NCBI RefSeq assembly: GCF_017876405.1
Contig: NZ_JAGINW010000001.1
Span: 1,563,203-1,627,202, forward strand
Length of the DNA: 64,000 nucleotides
DNA from: Kibdelosporangium banguiense
Lineage (GTDB): Bacteria > Actinomycetota > Actinomycetes > Mycobacteriales > Pseudonocardiaceae
Reading direction: 5' to 3'
The translations under genes and the position numbers were made by a program. Positions 27,032 to 37,875 of the stretch are shown here, one piece after another. Under the pieces are notes generated by a model, which worked only from the letters and a program-made list of their open reading frames with translations, did no database searches and was not told the origin of the DNA. The first letter of the stretch is position 1. Every line of letters begins with the position of its first letter.

Positions 27032-28171
27032 ATGTCGACACCTACAGTGAATCCATCGCATCTGGACTTCGAAGACGACGGTTACAAACCGGGTCTCGAA
27101 GGAGTCATCGCGTTCCGGACAGAGATCGCCGAGCCCGACCGGGACGGCGGAGCGTTGCGTTATCGCGGCGTGGACATCGAAGACCTGGTCGGCCGCGTCA
27201 CATTCGGCAACGTATGGGCGTTGCTGGTGGACGGCCGGTTCGGGCCGGGCCTGCCACCGGCCGAGCCGTTCCCCATTCCGGTGCACACCGGCGACGTCCG
27301 GGTGGACGTCCAGGCCGCGCTGGCCATGCTGGCGCCGATCTGGGGTTTCCAGCCCCTGCTGGACATCACCGACCTGGAGGCCCGCGCACAACTGGCCCGC
27401 GCCTCGGTGATGGCACTGTCCTATGTGGCGCAGTCCGCCCGCGGCATCGGCCGGCCGGCTGTGCCGGAGACCCGCGTCAACGAGTGCGCCACGATCACCG
27501 AGCGGTTCATGACCCGTTGGCGTGGCGAGCCGGATCCCGCACACATCAAGGCAATCGACGCCTACTGGGTGTCAGCGGCCGAGCACGGGCTGAACGCGTC
27601 CACATTCACCGCCCGGGTCATCGCCTCGACCGGAGCTGACGTGGCCGCGGCACTGTCCGGCGGCATCGGTGCCATGTCCGGTCCTTTGCACGGCGGCGCG
27701 CCCGCGCGTGTGCTGCCGATGATCGAAGCCGTGGAACGGGATGGCGACGCTCGTGGTTACGTCAAGGGCGTCCTGGACCGCGGCGAACGTCTGATGGGCT
27801 TCGGGCACCGGGTCTACCGCGCCGAAGACCCGCGCGCCCGCGTGTTGCGCCGTACCTGCCGTGAGCTGGGCGCTGCCCGGTACGAGGCCGCCGAGGCGTT
27901 GGAGCAGGCCGCTTTGGCCGAGTTGCGCGAGCGCCGGCCGGATCGTGCGATCGAGACGAACGTCGAGTTCTGGGCCGCGGTGATCCTCGACTTCGCCGAG
28001 GTCCCGCCGCACATGATGCCCTCGATGTTCACGTGTGCACGGACCGCGGGCTGGTGCGCGCACATCCTGGAGCAGAAGCAGACCGGCCGGCTGATCCGGC
28101 CGTCGGCCCGCTACATCGGCCCGTCCTCCCGCTCCCCCGAGAGCGTCGAGGGCTGGGACACCATCAGCTAG
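27032..28171 (+). CDS. citA: Citrate synthase 2 (short form)
   Basis: 379 residues with a GGAAAGG ribosome site. It lacks the N-terminal beta domain of the long enzyme. GLEGVIAFRTEIAEPDRDGG, GAMSGPLHGGAPARV with a catalytic His, FGHRVYRAEDPRARVL with the second His, and the C-terminal RPSARYIGPS are as in actinobacterial CitA. It makes citrate from oxaloacetate and acetyl-CoA; some close relatives act as 2-methylcitrate synthases, but no prp genes are near. A TGCCCCC hairpin follows 12 bp after the stop. Confidence 0.92.
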   Translation: MSTPTVNPSHLDFEDDGYKPGLEGVIAFRTEIAEPDRDGGALRYRGVDIEDLVGRVTFGNVWALLVDGRFGPGLPPAEPFPIPVHTGDVRVDVQAALAMLAPIWGFQPLLDITDLEARAQLARASVMALSYVAQSARGIGRPAVPETRVNECATITERFMTRWRGEPDPAHIKAIDAYWVSAAEHGLNASTFTARVIASTGADVAAALSGGIGAMSGPLHGGAPARVLPMIEAVERDGDARGYVKGVLDRGERLMGFGHRVYRAEDPRARVLRRTCRELGAARYEAAEALEQAALAELRERRPDRAIETNVEFWAAVILDFAEVPPHMMPSMFTCARTAGWCAHILEQKQTGRLIRPSARYIGPSSRSPESVEGWDTIS

Positions 28172-28182
28172 CGCTTTTTCTT

Positions 28183-28237
28183 TGCCCCCAATGCCACATT
28201 GGTGACGTCTGATGCCCCCAATGTGGCATTGGGGGCA
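28183..28237. repeat. TGCCCCCAAT palindromic element, copy 3 of the family
   Basis: 18-bp perfect arms TGCCCCCAATGCCACATT (28183-28200) and complement (28220-28237). The loop holds a second direct copy of TGCCCCCAATG (from 28213) that can pair with the right arm instead, with a 3-nt loop. Two mutually exclusive hairpins are therefore possible. It begins 12 bp after the citA stop and 104 bp before the ABC gene start; a terminator role is likely. Confidence 0.75.
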
Positions 28238-28341
28238 CATCTTTTTCACTTGGTTGACGGCGTGTCCGTCGAACGGTGGACAGCCGGGTTCAGTCCCGCG
28301 GTCGTCCCGCGCAGGACGCTGCTGACGGCAGCATTTCCGCC

Positions 28342-29178
28342 ATGACCGCGATACAAGTGAGGGGCCTGCGCAAGGGCTACCAGAACGTCCAGGCAGTCGC
28401 CGGGATCGATCTGGACATCGCGCAGGGTGAGGTTTTCGCGCTGCTGGGCCCGAATGGGGCGGGCAAGACCACCACCGTGGAAATCCTGGAGGGGCACCGG
28501 CAACGCGACAGCGGCACAGTGTCCGTGCTGGGGCAGGATCCTGCCAATGCGGGCCGGGACTGGCGGGCGCGGCTGGGAATCGTGCTGCAGACCGCGACCG
28601 ACGCCGCCGAGCTGTCGGTGTTGGAGACAGTGCGTCATTTCGCTCGGTACTACCCGCGGCCGCGCGAGGTCGACGATGTGATCGAAGTGTGCGGCCTCAA
28701 GGAAAAAGCGCGTGCCCGCGTGAAAAGCCTGTCCGGTGGGCAACGCCGTCGGCTGGATGTCGCGCTCGGCATCGTCGGCACACCTGAGCTGGTGTTCATG
28801 GACGAGCCGACCACCGGCTTCGACCCGGAGGCCCGCAGGCAGTTCTGGAGCCTGATCCAGAAACTCGCCGCGGACGGCACCACGATCCTGCTGACCACGC
28901 ACTACCTGGACGAAGCCGAGGCGCTGGCCGACCGGGTGGCGGTGATCGCACGCGGCGAGATCGTCGCCGAAGGCCCGCCCGCCAAGCTCGGCGGCCGCTC
29001 CACAGCCCAGGCGACAGTGCGTTGGGTGGACAACCGCGGCGAACAGATCGTGCGAACGGCCACGCCGACCAAGCTCGTCAACGAGCTCTCTGCTGGGGGT
29101 AGAGAACTGGCCGGGCTGACGGTCAGCAGGCCGACTCTGGAGGACATCTACCTGGACCTGGTCGGAGAGAAGTCATGA
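28342..29178 (+). CDS. ABC transporter ATP-binding protein
   Basis: 278 residues from the ATG at 28342. Walker A GPNGAGKT near residue 35, VKSLSGGQRRRLDVALG as signature, Walker B LVFMDEPTTGFDP and the switch His in LLTTHYLDEAEALADRV are all intact. The CcmA/NodI-type with a short C-terminal regulatory region. First gene of a four-gene operon with its permease, a NarL-type sensor kinase and response regulator, all joined by overlaps. Such sets usually export peptides, lipids or antibiotics and sense envelope stress. Confidence 0.9.
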   Translation: MTAIQVRGLRKGYQNVQAVAGIDLDIAQGEVFALLGPNGAGKTTTVEILEGHRQRDSGTVSVLGQDPANAGRDWRARLGIVLQTATDAAELSVLETVRHFARYYPRPREVDDVIEVCGLKEKARARVKSLSGGQRRRLDVALGIVGTPELVFMDEPTTGFDPEARRQFWSLIQKLAADGTTILLTTHYLDEAEALADRVAVIARGEIVAEGPPAKLGGRSTAQATVRWVDNRGEQIVRTATPTKLVNELSAGGRELAGLTVSRPTLEDIYLDLVGEKS

Positions 29179-29990
29179 CCATCGCAGCACAACTTCCATC
29201 GCCGGTGACGCTCGGCCTCGCGCGAGGCGGGCTTGAGATCAAGCGATTCTTCCGGCAGCGCGAGCAAGTCGTGTTCACCTTCAGTTTCCCGGTGATCATC
29301 CTGGCGCTGCTCGGATCGATCTTCAGCAAGGTGTACCCGGACACCGGGGTCACGGCCAGCCAGGTGTTCACCGCGAGCATGGTGGGCGCGGGCATTGTCG
29401 CCACCTCGTTCGTGAACCTGTCGATCAGCGTGGCACTCGACCGCGAGGACGGCACGCTCGCCAGGCTGCGGGGCACGCCGTTGACGGCGGTGTCCTACTT
29501 CATCGGCAAGATCATCCTGGTGCTGGTGGCCAGCCTTGCCGAGGCGGCGCTGGTACTCGCGGTCGGCATGGCACTGTTCGACGTACAGTTGCCCACGAGC
29601 GCGTTGAAGTGGCTGACATTCGTGTGGGTTTTCGTGCTCGCGGTGATCAGCTGTTCGTTGCTGGGCATCGCCACGGCGGCTTTGGCACGTTCCGCGCAAA
29701 GTGCGGCGGCAGTGTCCAACGTGCCGTACGTCGGCCTGCAGTTCGTCTCGGGCGTGTACATCAACCCGATCTCGACGCTGCCGGTCGGTATGGTCACGGT
29801 GGCGTCGTTCTTCCCGGTCAAGTGGGTCGGACAGGGATTCCGCTCGGTGTTCCTGCCCGACAGCATGGCCAAGTTCGAAATGGCGGGGACATGGGAACTC
29901 GGCAAGACAGCGCTCGTGCTGGGCGCCTGGTGCGTCGCTGGGCTCGTGCTGTGCCTGGTGACGTTCCGGTGGAGCAACCGGCGCGGATAA
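29175..29990 (+). CDS. ABC-2 type permease
   Basis: 271 residues, six hydrophobic segments in the ABC2_membrane layout. The amphipathic start (EIKRFFRQREQVVFTFSFPV) and REDGTLARLRGTPLTAVSYF are the conserved coupling elements. It forms the membrane path for the ATPase encoded just before it (ATGA overlap). A Phe-rich loop (VASFFPVKWVGQGFRSVFLP) precedes the last helix. The kinase gene starts 22 bp inside its 3' end in another frame. Confidence 0.9.
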   Translation: MTIAAQLPSPVTLGLARGGLEIKRFFRQREQVVFTFSFPVIILALLGSIFSKVYPDTGVTASQVFTASMVGAGIVATSFVNLSISVALDREDGTLARLRGTPLTAVSYFIGKIILVLVASLAEAALVLAVGMALFDVQLPTSALKWLTFVWVFVLAVISCSLLGIATAALARSAQSAAAVSNVPYVGLQFVSGVYINPISTLPVGMVTVASFFPVKWVGQGFRSVFLPDSMAKFEMAGTWELGKTALVLGAWCVAGLVLCLVTFRWSNRRG

Positions 29991-31153
29991 CCGAGGCGTC
30001 CCAACGGTGGTTCTGGGTCTGGGACCTCTTCTACGCCGTGGTCTACGTGGCCGTGGTCGCCCTGATCCTGCTCACGGCGACAGCGCCGCCGGCACGCCAG
30101 TTCGGTGCCGTCGCGGCGCTGACCGCCGTCATCCCGTGGTACGCGTTGTTGGGCAGGCGCTTGGTCGCGGCCGAGAACCACGGCTGGCGGATGTACATGT
30201 TCATCGCCGGTGTGATGGTCTGCCTCGGCGTCGCGGTGCTGCTGGTTCCGCTGAGCTCGTACGCACTGTTCGGCGCGATGTCGATGATCTTCATGAGCCT
30301 GCGCGCGGTGCCTGCGATCTTCCTCGGCGGGATGGCGATGTTCATCCCGGCGGCCGGGCACATGTTGCAGCAAGGGCCCAACGAGGTGGTCTTCAGGGCA
30401 CTGATCCCGATGGGCGTGATCGGCACGGCGTTCTCGGCACTGATCGGGGCCTGGATCAATCGCGTGATCGACCAGAGCACCGACCGCAAGCAACTGATCG
30501 AGCAGCTGGAGGCCAGCCAGGCGGAGGTGTCCCGGCTGTCGCACGAAGCAGGCGTCACCGGGGAACGCGAACGGCTCGCCGGGGAGATCCACGACACCCT
30601 GGCGCAGGGCTTCACCAGCATCGTCACGCTGGTCCAGGCCGCCGAGTCCGAGCTGGGACACGACGAGGCCCAGGTTCGTAAGCACCTGGCGCTGGCACTG
30701 CGGACCGCCAGGGAGAACCTGTCCGAGTCCCGGGCTCTGGTCGCCGCTCTGGCACCCGCCGAGTTGACCGAAAGCTCTGTGCTGGAGGCGATTCGACGGC
30801 AGGCGACCCGGTTGACCGAAGAATCCGGCGTTTCGGCCGTCGTCGAGGTGCAGGGCGAACGGCGGCCGCTGCCCACGGGAGTCGACGTCGTTCTTCTGCG
30901 AACCGTGCAGGAGTCGTTGTCCAACGTGCGCAAACACGCCGGTGCTTCGTCCGCCGAGATCGTTCTGTCCTATCAGGACGATTCGGTGGTGCTGATCGTC
31001 AGCGACAATGGCCGCGGGTTCTCCCCAGAGGCGGCGGGCGATGGATTCGGGTTACGGGGAATGCGATCGCGCGTCGAGCAGGTAGGCGGCACGCTGTCGG
31101 TGACGAGCTCGCCAGGTGCGGGCACGGTCGTGGAGCTGGAGGTACACGCGTGA
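29969..31153 (+). CDS. Sensor histidine kinase, NarL/DesK class
   Basis: 394 residues if the GTG at 29969 is used, which lies within the permease end. Residues 18-165 hold five to six membrane helices and no large outer domain. Then comes a coiled stretch and the HisKA_3 motif GEIHDTLAQGFTSIV with phospho-acceptor His208. The ATPase part shows TVQESLSNVRKHAGAS (N box), DNGRGF and FGLRGMRSRVEQVGG (G boxes). It probably senses a membrane or ABC-exporter state and phosphorylates the response regulator encoded 4 bp into its end. Confidence 0.9.
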   Translation: MEQPARITEASQRWFWVWDLFYAVVYVAVVALILLTATAPPARQFGAVAALTAVIPWYALLGRRLVAAENHGWRMYMFIAGVMVCLGVAVLLVPLSSYALFGAMSMIFMSLRAVPAIFLGGMAMFIPAAGHMLQQGPNEVVFRALIPMGVIGTAFSALIGAWINRVIDQSTDRKQLIEQLEASQAEVSRLSHEAGVTGERERLAGEIHDTLAQGFTSIVTLVQAAESELGHDEAQVRKHLALALRTARENLSESRALVAALAPAELTESSVLEAIRRQATRLTEESGVSAVVEVQGERRPLPTGVDVVLLRTVQESLSNVRKHAGASSAEIVLSYQDDSVVLIVSDNGRGFSPEAAGDGFGLRGMRSRVEQVGGTLSVTSSPGAGTVVELEVHA

Positions 31154-31767
31154 TCAGGGTGATGCTCGTCGACGATCATCCCGTTGTGCGGGAGGGATTG
31201 CGGGGGATGCTCGACGCCGAGCCGGACCTGACCGTGATCGGCGAGGCGGGTTCCGGCGAGCAGGCCGTCGAGCTCGCCCTCGCCGAACGGCCTGACGTCA
31301 TCCTGATGGATCTGCGGATGCCAGGTCTGGACGGCGCCGGCGCGACCGAGAAGATCATGTCGTCGGACATCGGCAGTCGCGTGATCGTCTTGACCACGTA
31401 CGAAACCGACGCCGACATCCTGCGCGCAGTCGAAGCAGGTGCCACGGGATACCTGCTCAAGGATGCTTCACGGGCCGAGCTCGCCGGGGCGATCCGGGCC
31501 GCGACGCGCGGCGAGACCGTACTCGCTCCTTCCGTTGCGGGCCGGTTGGTCCGGCGCATGCGTCAGCCCGCCCAGCCGAGCTTGTCCGCCCGCGAGGTGG
31601 AGGTTCTCCGGTTGGTGGGCAAGGGAATGACCAATGCCGACGTCGGCGCGGCGCTGCACATCAGCGAAGCCACCGTGAAAACGCACTTGTTGCGCGTGTT
31701 CAACAAACTCGGCGTCTCCGACCGCACCGCGGCCGTCACCACCGCGATGGAACTGGGCATGCTTTAG
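31150..31767 (+). CDS. Response regulator, NarL/LuxR class
   Basis: 205 residues, GTG start overlapping the kinase stop. The receiver domain has acidic DD at 8-9, phospho-acceptor Asp54 in VILMDLRMPG, Thr in VLTTYETDAD and Lys in GYLLKDAS. The LuxR helix-turn-helix (LSAREVEVLRLVGKGMTNAD, then SEATVKTHLLRVFNKLGVSD) is complete. It should regulate the upstream operon and perhaps others. I do not see a clear binding site near 28240-28340. Confidence 0.93.
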   Translation: MIRVMLVDDHPVVREGLRGMLDAEPDLTVIGEAGSGEQAVELALAERPDVILMDLRMPGLDGAGATEKIMSSDIGSRVIVLTTYETDADILRAVEAGATGYLLKDASRAELAGAIRAATRGETVLAPSVAGRLVRRMRQPAQPSLSAREVEVLRLVGKGMTNADVGAALHISEATVKTHLLRVFNKLGVSDRTAAVTTAMELGML

Positions 31768-31898
31768 ATATGCGATCTTGCTTATGTATTACCGACGAAC
31801 GTCTGTTGAACGTGCCCGAGTGAGGGGTTTACGTTGCGGGTGTCCGGTTGGTGAGGTTTCGACCTTGCCACACAACCCTGCAGGTGAAGGACACCATC

Positions 31899-32438
31899 AT
31901 GCTCAAAAAACTGAGGTACGGCGTCGTCGCTGCCGCGACACTCGCCCTGGCTTTCTTCGGGCCCGCGTCCCAGGCAGGTGTTGAACTCGACACCCACGCG
32001 ATCCAGGCGCACGCCTCGACCGCGATTGACATCGACGCTTCGGAGCTTCCCGTTGCGGCGCAACAAGAAGGCCCGTCGATCCTGGCTTGGCCGACCCCGA
32101 ACCGCCGCACTTACACAATCACCAGCTCGTGCGCGCCCTACGCCTCGGCGATCAGACGAGGCGCAGCCGCGTGGAGCGGTCTGACCGAGGGCGGCGGCAC
32201 ACCGGTGGAGTGCCGCAACAGCTACATCACCGACTGCGGCGGTGGCGGCCGGATCGTCGGCTGCAACTGGGGCCGCGGTCAGCGGATCGCACTGTTCATG
32301 GGTGGCGTGAACGATGACGCTTTGCTTGCCGCCCACGAGTTCGGCCACGACTGGTTCGGCCACTCGACCTACCGCTGTGCCGGCTGGGGCAGCGCGGCCG
32401 AGGTCATGGCACCGACGATCTGCAACCTGAAGCAGTAG
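31899..32438 (+). CDS. Small secreted metalloprotease, snapalysin-like
   Basis: 179 residues from the ATG at 31899 (the frame opens earlier at 31848). The first 27 residues are a Sec signal ending SQA. A Pro/Ala-rich propeptide-like stretch follows, then a small domain with six Cys. LLAAHEFGHDWFGHSTY carries H-E-x-x-H; the third zinc ligand, Asp in snapalysin's HExxHxxGxxD, is absent, with a His at position 10 of the motif instead. The tail around EVMAPTICN parallels the Met-turn region of snapalysins. Zinc protease activity is likely but not certain given the changed motif. Confidence 0.6.
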   Translation: MLKKLRYGVVAAATLALAFFGPASQAGVELDTHAIQAHASTAIDIDASELPVAAQQEGPSILAWPTPNRRTYTITSSCAPYASAIRRGAAAWSGLTEGGGTPVECRNSYITDCGGGGRIVGCNWGRGQRIALFMGGVNDDALLAAHEFGHDWFGHSTYRCAGWGSAAEVMAPTICNLKQ

Positions 32439-32444
32439 GCGTCA

Positions 32445-32475
32445 CGGACCCGCGCCGGTCACCGGCGCGGGTCCG
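32445..32475. terminator. Bidirectional terminator with a stop codon in the loop
   Basis: CGGACCCGCGCCGG (32445-32458) pairs with CCGGCGCGGGTCCG (32462-32475), 14 bp perfect, loop of three bases. The loop bases are the stop codon of the minus-strand gene, so the last codons of that gene form one arm. It serves both the protease and the convergent gene. Confidence 0.8.
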
Positions 32476-33052
32476 CATCGAGCAGATCCAGGTAGCCGTG
32501 GGTGACCGACCACAGGTCGTCCGCCACCGGCTCCAGTTTGCCTGGACTCCAACGCTTTTTCTCGTAGTTCTGGACGCGGCCGCGAACGGCCCGCAGGCTG
32601 ATCGCCAATTCGTCGCCGATCCGTTCGCCGAGCTCCTCTGTTGTGGGCGCGGGAATCCGTACTGAGTCCACTTTGTCCTCACGCAGCGCGGTGAATGCCT
32701 CTTCCGCGATGCCGTCAGCCGCGGACCACAGCAACACCGGCCGGACGATGAAGTGATTCCACACAGGAGCACGGTCCGACCGCCAGAGCGCGTGCAGCGG
32801 CTCTTTCAGGCGAGCGGCGCGAGACCAATGGGTGGCGGCACGCGGCATGGACAGCCACGGCACGTCCCCCGCGGGCAGGTCCACGCTCAGAGCGACCCGG
32901 ACCCAGTCCAGGTCAGCGCGTTCCTCGACCACCTTGCCGAACGCCCACAACTGCGTGACCCGCAGCGGACTGATGTTGCCCGGCAACTCGTGCATCCTGG
33001 TGCACTCGCCGGCCAGGGCCTCAAGGTGGTGCAGTGCGCGGGTCCACTTCAT
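32459..33052 (-). CDS. DUF7711-like hypothetical protein
   Basis: 197 residues from the ATG at 33052 (MKWTRALHHLEALAGECTRM), with GGGGAG upstream. Trp-rich and soluble; blocks VTQLWAFGKVVEERADLDWV, PWLSMPRAATHWSRAARLK and the end LWSVTHGYLDLLDADPRR resemble a conserved actinobacterial family of unknown function that I associate with DUF7711. No catalytic motif is evident. It is divergent from the beta-lactamase-like gene, with 78 bp between starts. Its stop lies in the loop of a terminator. Confidence 0.65.
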   Translation of the reverse strand: MKWTRALHHLEALAGECTRMHELPGNISPLRVTQLWAFGKVVEERADLDWVRVALSVDLPAGDVPWLSMPRAATHWSRAARLKEPLHALWRSDRAPVWNHFIVRPVLLWSAADGIAEEAFTALREDKVDSVRIPAPTTEELGERIGDELAISLRAVRGRVQNYEKKRWSPGKLEPVADDLWSVTHGYLDLLDADPRR

Positions 33053-33130
33053 TCGCCCATTTTCTCCCCATAGACACGGTTGATGTCCCAGGCATGGCAG
33101 GCGCACCTGTGGACAGGACACAATCACGAC

Positions 33131-35703
<2,573 letters not shown>

Positions 35704-35711
35704 GCTTTCCT

Positions 35712-35747
35712 TGAAGGGCCCGCGCCATGTCCGGCGCGGGCCCTTCA
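35712..35747 (+). terminator. Terminator after serC
   Basis: TGAAGGGCCCGCGCC (35712-35726) and GGCGCGGGCCCTTCA (35733-35747) form a 15-bp perfect stem with a 6-nt loop directly behind the serC stop. Confidence 0.85.
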
Positions 35748-35796
35748 GCATCTCAGTCCACGTCCAAATGTGGCCACAATTTTGTGATACCCTGCC

Positions 35797-36105
35797 ATGG
35801 TGACAGCAGCAGCGCACGACGATGACCACACGGTGGGACTTCGACAGCTCCGCCACAACACAAGCGAAGTGCTCGCACGAGTCCGTCACGGCGAAACCAT
35901 CGACGTAACCGAGTACGGTCGGCTGATCGCACGGATCGTGCCGGTTGAAGACCGCACGCCGACCCCGATCATGAGACAACTCGTCGACGCCGGCCGAGCC
36001 CGCCTGGCGACACGGCCTGGATACCGCCCGAAAATGCGCCCAAGCGACGGTACGAACCGACTTGGCGATGCACTCGCCGAACTGCGCGACGAGGAATCCT
36101 GGTGA
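35797..36105 (+). CDS. vapB: Phd/VapB-type antitoxin
   Basis: 102 residues. VGLRQLRHNTSEVLARVRHG and ETIDVTEYGRLIARIVPVED are the Phd/YefM DNA-binding and dimer region; the acidic/basic tail (residues 60-102) would wrap the toxin. The promoter lies in the 50 bp after the serC terminator, where TTTTGTGATACC may hold a -10. The stop overlaps the toxin start by 4 bp (GTGA). This stretch is less GC-rich than its surroundings, common for mobile toxin-antitoxin loci. Confidence 0.88.
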   Translation: MVTAAAHDDDHTVGLRQLRHNTSEVLARVRHGETIDVTEYGRLIARIVPVEDRTPTPIMRQLVDAGRARLATRPGYRPKMRPSDGTNRLGDALAELRDEESW

Positions 36106-36503
36106 GCCTGCTCTACATCGATACGTCGGCCGCGCTGAAACTGCTGGCCGAAGAAACTCACTCACAGGCATTCGCGGCCTACTACGACAACAATGCCAGC
36201 AGTTCATGGGTCAGCTCGACACTGCTCCGAATCGAGGTGATGCGAGCGGTCACCCACGTCATGCCACACGCCATCCCCGACGCCCGCGATCTGCTGCTCG
36301 CCTTCGACTACATCAACATGGACGACGACATCGTCGACGCCGCAATGAACGAACCCGACCGAGGGCTCCGCTCACTCGACGCGATCCACCTCGCCACCGC
36401 ACGAGTCCTCGGCCAAGAACTGGACGGCCTCGTCACCTACGACGACCGGCTCGCAAAAGCCGCCACCGACGCCGGATTCGCCGTAATCAGCCCACAGGAC
36501 TAA
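36102..36503 (+). CDS. vapC: PIN-domain ribonuclease toxin VapC
   Basis: 133 residues, GTG start. The four acidic active-site positions of PIN domains are recognisable: Asp7 in LLYIDTSAALKLL, Glu in RIEVMRAV, Asp in SLDAIHLATA and Asp in TYDDRLAKAA. It should cleave RNA, probably tRNA or rRNA, when freed from the antitoxin. The last 17 bp overlap the convergent hypothetical gene. Confidence 0.9.
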   Translation: MSLLYIDTSAALKLLAEETHSQAFAAYYDNNASSSWVSSTLLRIEVMRAVTHVMPHAIPDARDLLLAFDYINMDDDIVDAAMNEPDRGLRSLDAIHLATARVLGQELDGLVTYDDRLAKAATDAGFAVISPQD

Positions 36504-36864
36504 TCTCCACCGCATCATCTCGTGTGATGTCAAGAACCTTGAGCGAGCGACAAAACGAGCCGTCAAAGCAGCGACAACACTTCGATCGACACCTACATTG
36601 CCAGGTGTCACCCTTCAGGCTCTGGCGCCAGTCCCGGTAGTACGCCTTCTGTTCCTCGACGGTTCCGAGGCTTTCTGGGATCCGTTGAAGTGCCTCAAAC
36701 AGATCGTTTCCGCTGGCGATCACCGGGCCGTCTGGTCCATCAACGTTGATCGAATACGTACGGTCACGGGACCTCTGCCAGGTGAGCGCACTAATCACTC
36801 TCTCCTGACCGCGCAGCAGCGACACAGAGAGCCCCTGCTCCTCACTGATCTCACCGCCAGTCAT
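36487..36864 (-). CDS. Hypothetical protein with conserved N-terminus, odd C-terminus
   Basis: 125 residues. Residues 1-70 (EEQGLSVSLLRGQERVISAL, TYSINVDGPDGPVIASGNDL) resemble a widespread small actinobacterial protein of unknown function. The usual second half of that family (as I remember it, G-W-x-x-A-V-x-G-A-R with a Pro-Ser-Gly-Met end) is missing. Instead there is a Cys/Arg-rich tail (CRCRSKCCRCFDGSFCRSLK) that looks out of frame or replaced. Its ATG lies within the end of one frame of the upstream reading region. Possibly a decaying gene. Confidence 0.5.
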   Translation of the reverse strand: MTGGEISEEQGLSVSLLRGQERVISALTWQRSRDRTYSINVDGPDGPVIASGNDLFEALQRIPESLGTVEEQKAYYRDWRQSLKGDTWQCRCRSKCCRCFDGSFCRSLKVLDITRDDAVEISPVG

Positions 36865-36908
36865 CGGCGGTAGTTCGGATTATGCACATACGGACCAAAA
36901 TCGGCTCG

Positions 36909-37448
36909 TCAAAAGTGTCGTACTGCCGCATCAACAGAGACGACGATACCAAATCCATGCCCTTGAACACCGGCTTCAACGCCGCGATCGGATTCCTCTT
37001 CGCCACCCTCTCCGCAGCACCACGAGCAGCAGCACGCCGAAGGGAAGCCACCGACCACATCACCATGCCGGTCCGACAAAGCCAGCCGTGCACCATTGCC
37101 TTGGGCCAAGGAGATGAGCGAGCCGTCTGGGCCGCGGCCGAAGCGGGACGCGCCGTCGCTGACCGCGTCCAGCTCCATGCCCGCGTACGACTGCTCTGAC
37201 TTGGGCAGCGCACGGTTGATCGCCGGGTTCTGCGGGGTGTCCTGGGTCGGCTGGTCCGGCACGTCCGCTGCGGAACCTGTGATCTGCTTGGGAGACTTGG
37301 CAATCGCCTCCGAAATCGGATCCGCCACCGGCGGGAACAGTTGCGATGCGCTGGGCCCGACTGTGGCCACCAGCACCACGATCGCCAGTAACGCGATCGC
37401 CACTCGCATACGCGTACGCACGACAGGACCACGACGAATCCGGATCAC
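36909..37448 (-). CDS. Single-pass membrane protein, probably frameshifted
   Basis: 179 residues from a GTG at 37448 behind GGTGGGG. A basic start, one membrane helix (RVAIALLAIVVLVATVG) and a Pro/Gln-rich outer part look genuine. After about residue 135 the frame turns to CCCSWCCGEGGEEE, unlike real protein. In one alternative frame the same DNA reads PFGVLLLVVLRR, a helix-like stretch. In the other it continues AALKPVFKGMDLVSSSLLMR and ends at 36851, overlapping the next gene start by 14 bp. A frameshift near 37035 would restore a sensible protein. Function unknown. Confidence 0.45.
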   Translation of the reverse strand: MIRIRRGPVVRTRMRVAIALLAIVVLVATVGPSASQLFPPVADPISEAIAKSPKQITGSAADVPDQPTQDTPQNPAINRALPKSEQSYAGMELDAVSDGASRFGRGPDGSLISLAQGNGARLALSDRHGDVVGGFPSACCCSWCCGEGGEEESDRGVEAGVQGHGFGIVVSVDAAVRHF

Positions 37449-37875
37449 GACAACCCCACCCTTTGTGATTCCGCCCCTTGAGCCATGCCCCCCACAGGCC
37501 GACTCAGCCACAGTGATCCTGCTTGCTTCGAACGAACTCGGCAAGGCTGTACCGCGAATTTGGACCGAATGACGTCGGATGTTCGCCCGTTCGTCGCGAG
37601 GCTATGTGCAGGAAATCATTTCCACGACGATTAAAGCCGCCTTTACCTGCAACGATGACACAGCGACAACACCGTCACACGAACAGACGAATGACGGGCG
37701 TCTCACCAGCGGCTAACGTGCGGAACTGCCTATAGCCAACGGGGGGCCATGGGGTGGATCAATAGTCGGTTAATGCGTTCGGCGTAGCTGCGGTAATTTT
37801 TTTGCCGCCGCGGCTACGCCGATATGCGCGCGAATCCGCCCGGCAGCGCTCTCGCCAACCCGGAAAGAAGGTCCA
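37449..37875. other. Non-coding region with a hairpin
   Basis: 427 bp between two divergent genes, with no plausible coding frame and lower GC than the rest of the window. The only clear structure is an imperfect 14-bp inverted repeat, CGGCGTAGCTGCGG (37780-37793) and CCGCGGCTACGCCG (37808-37821), whose loop carries a T tract. It may act in transcription or mRNA leader control of the large secreted protein, whose start is 54 bp further on. Confidence 0.45.

Noticed and set aside
33106..33118. Single CTGTGGACAGG near the beta-lactamase-like gene as a fourth DnaA-box element.
   Set aside because: It lacks GAAGATCCAC, the GAATCCAGC end and a second box, so it is not a member of the family.
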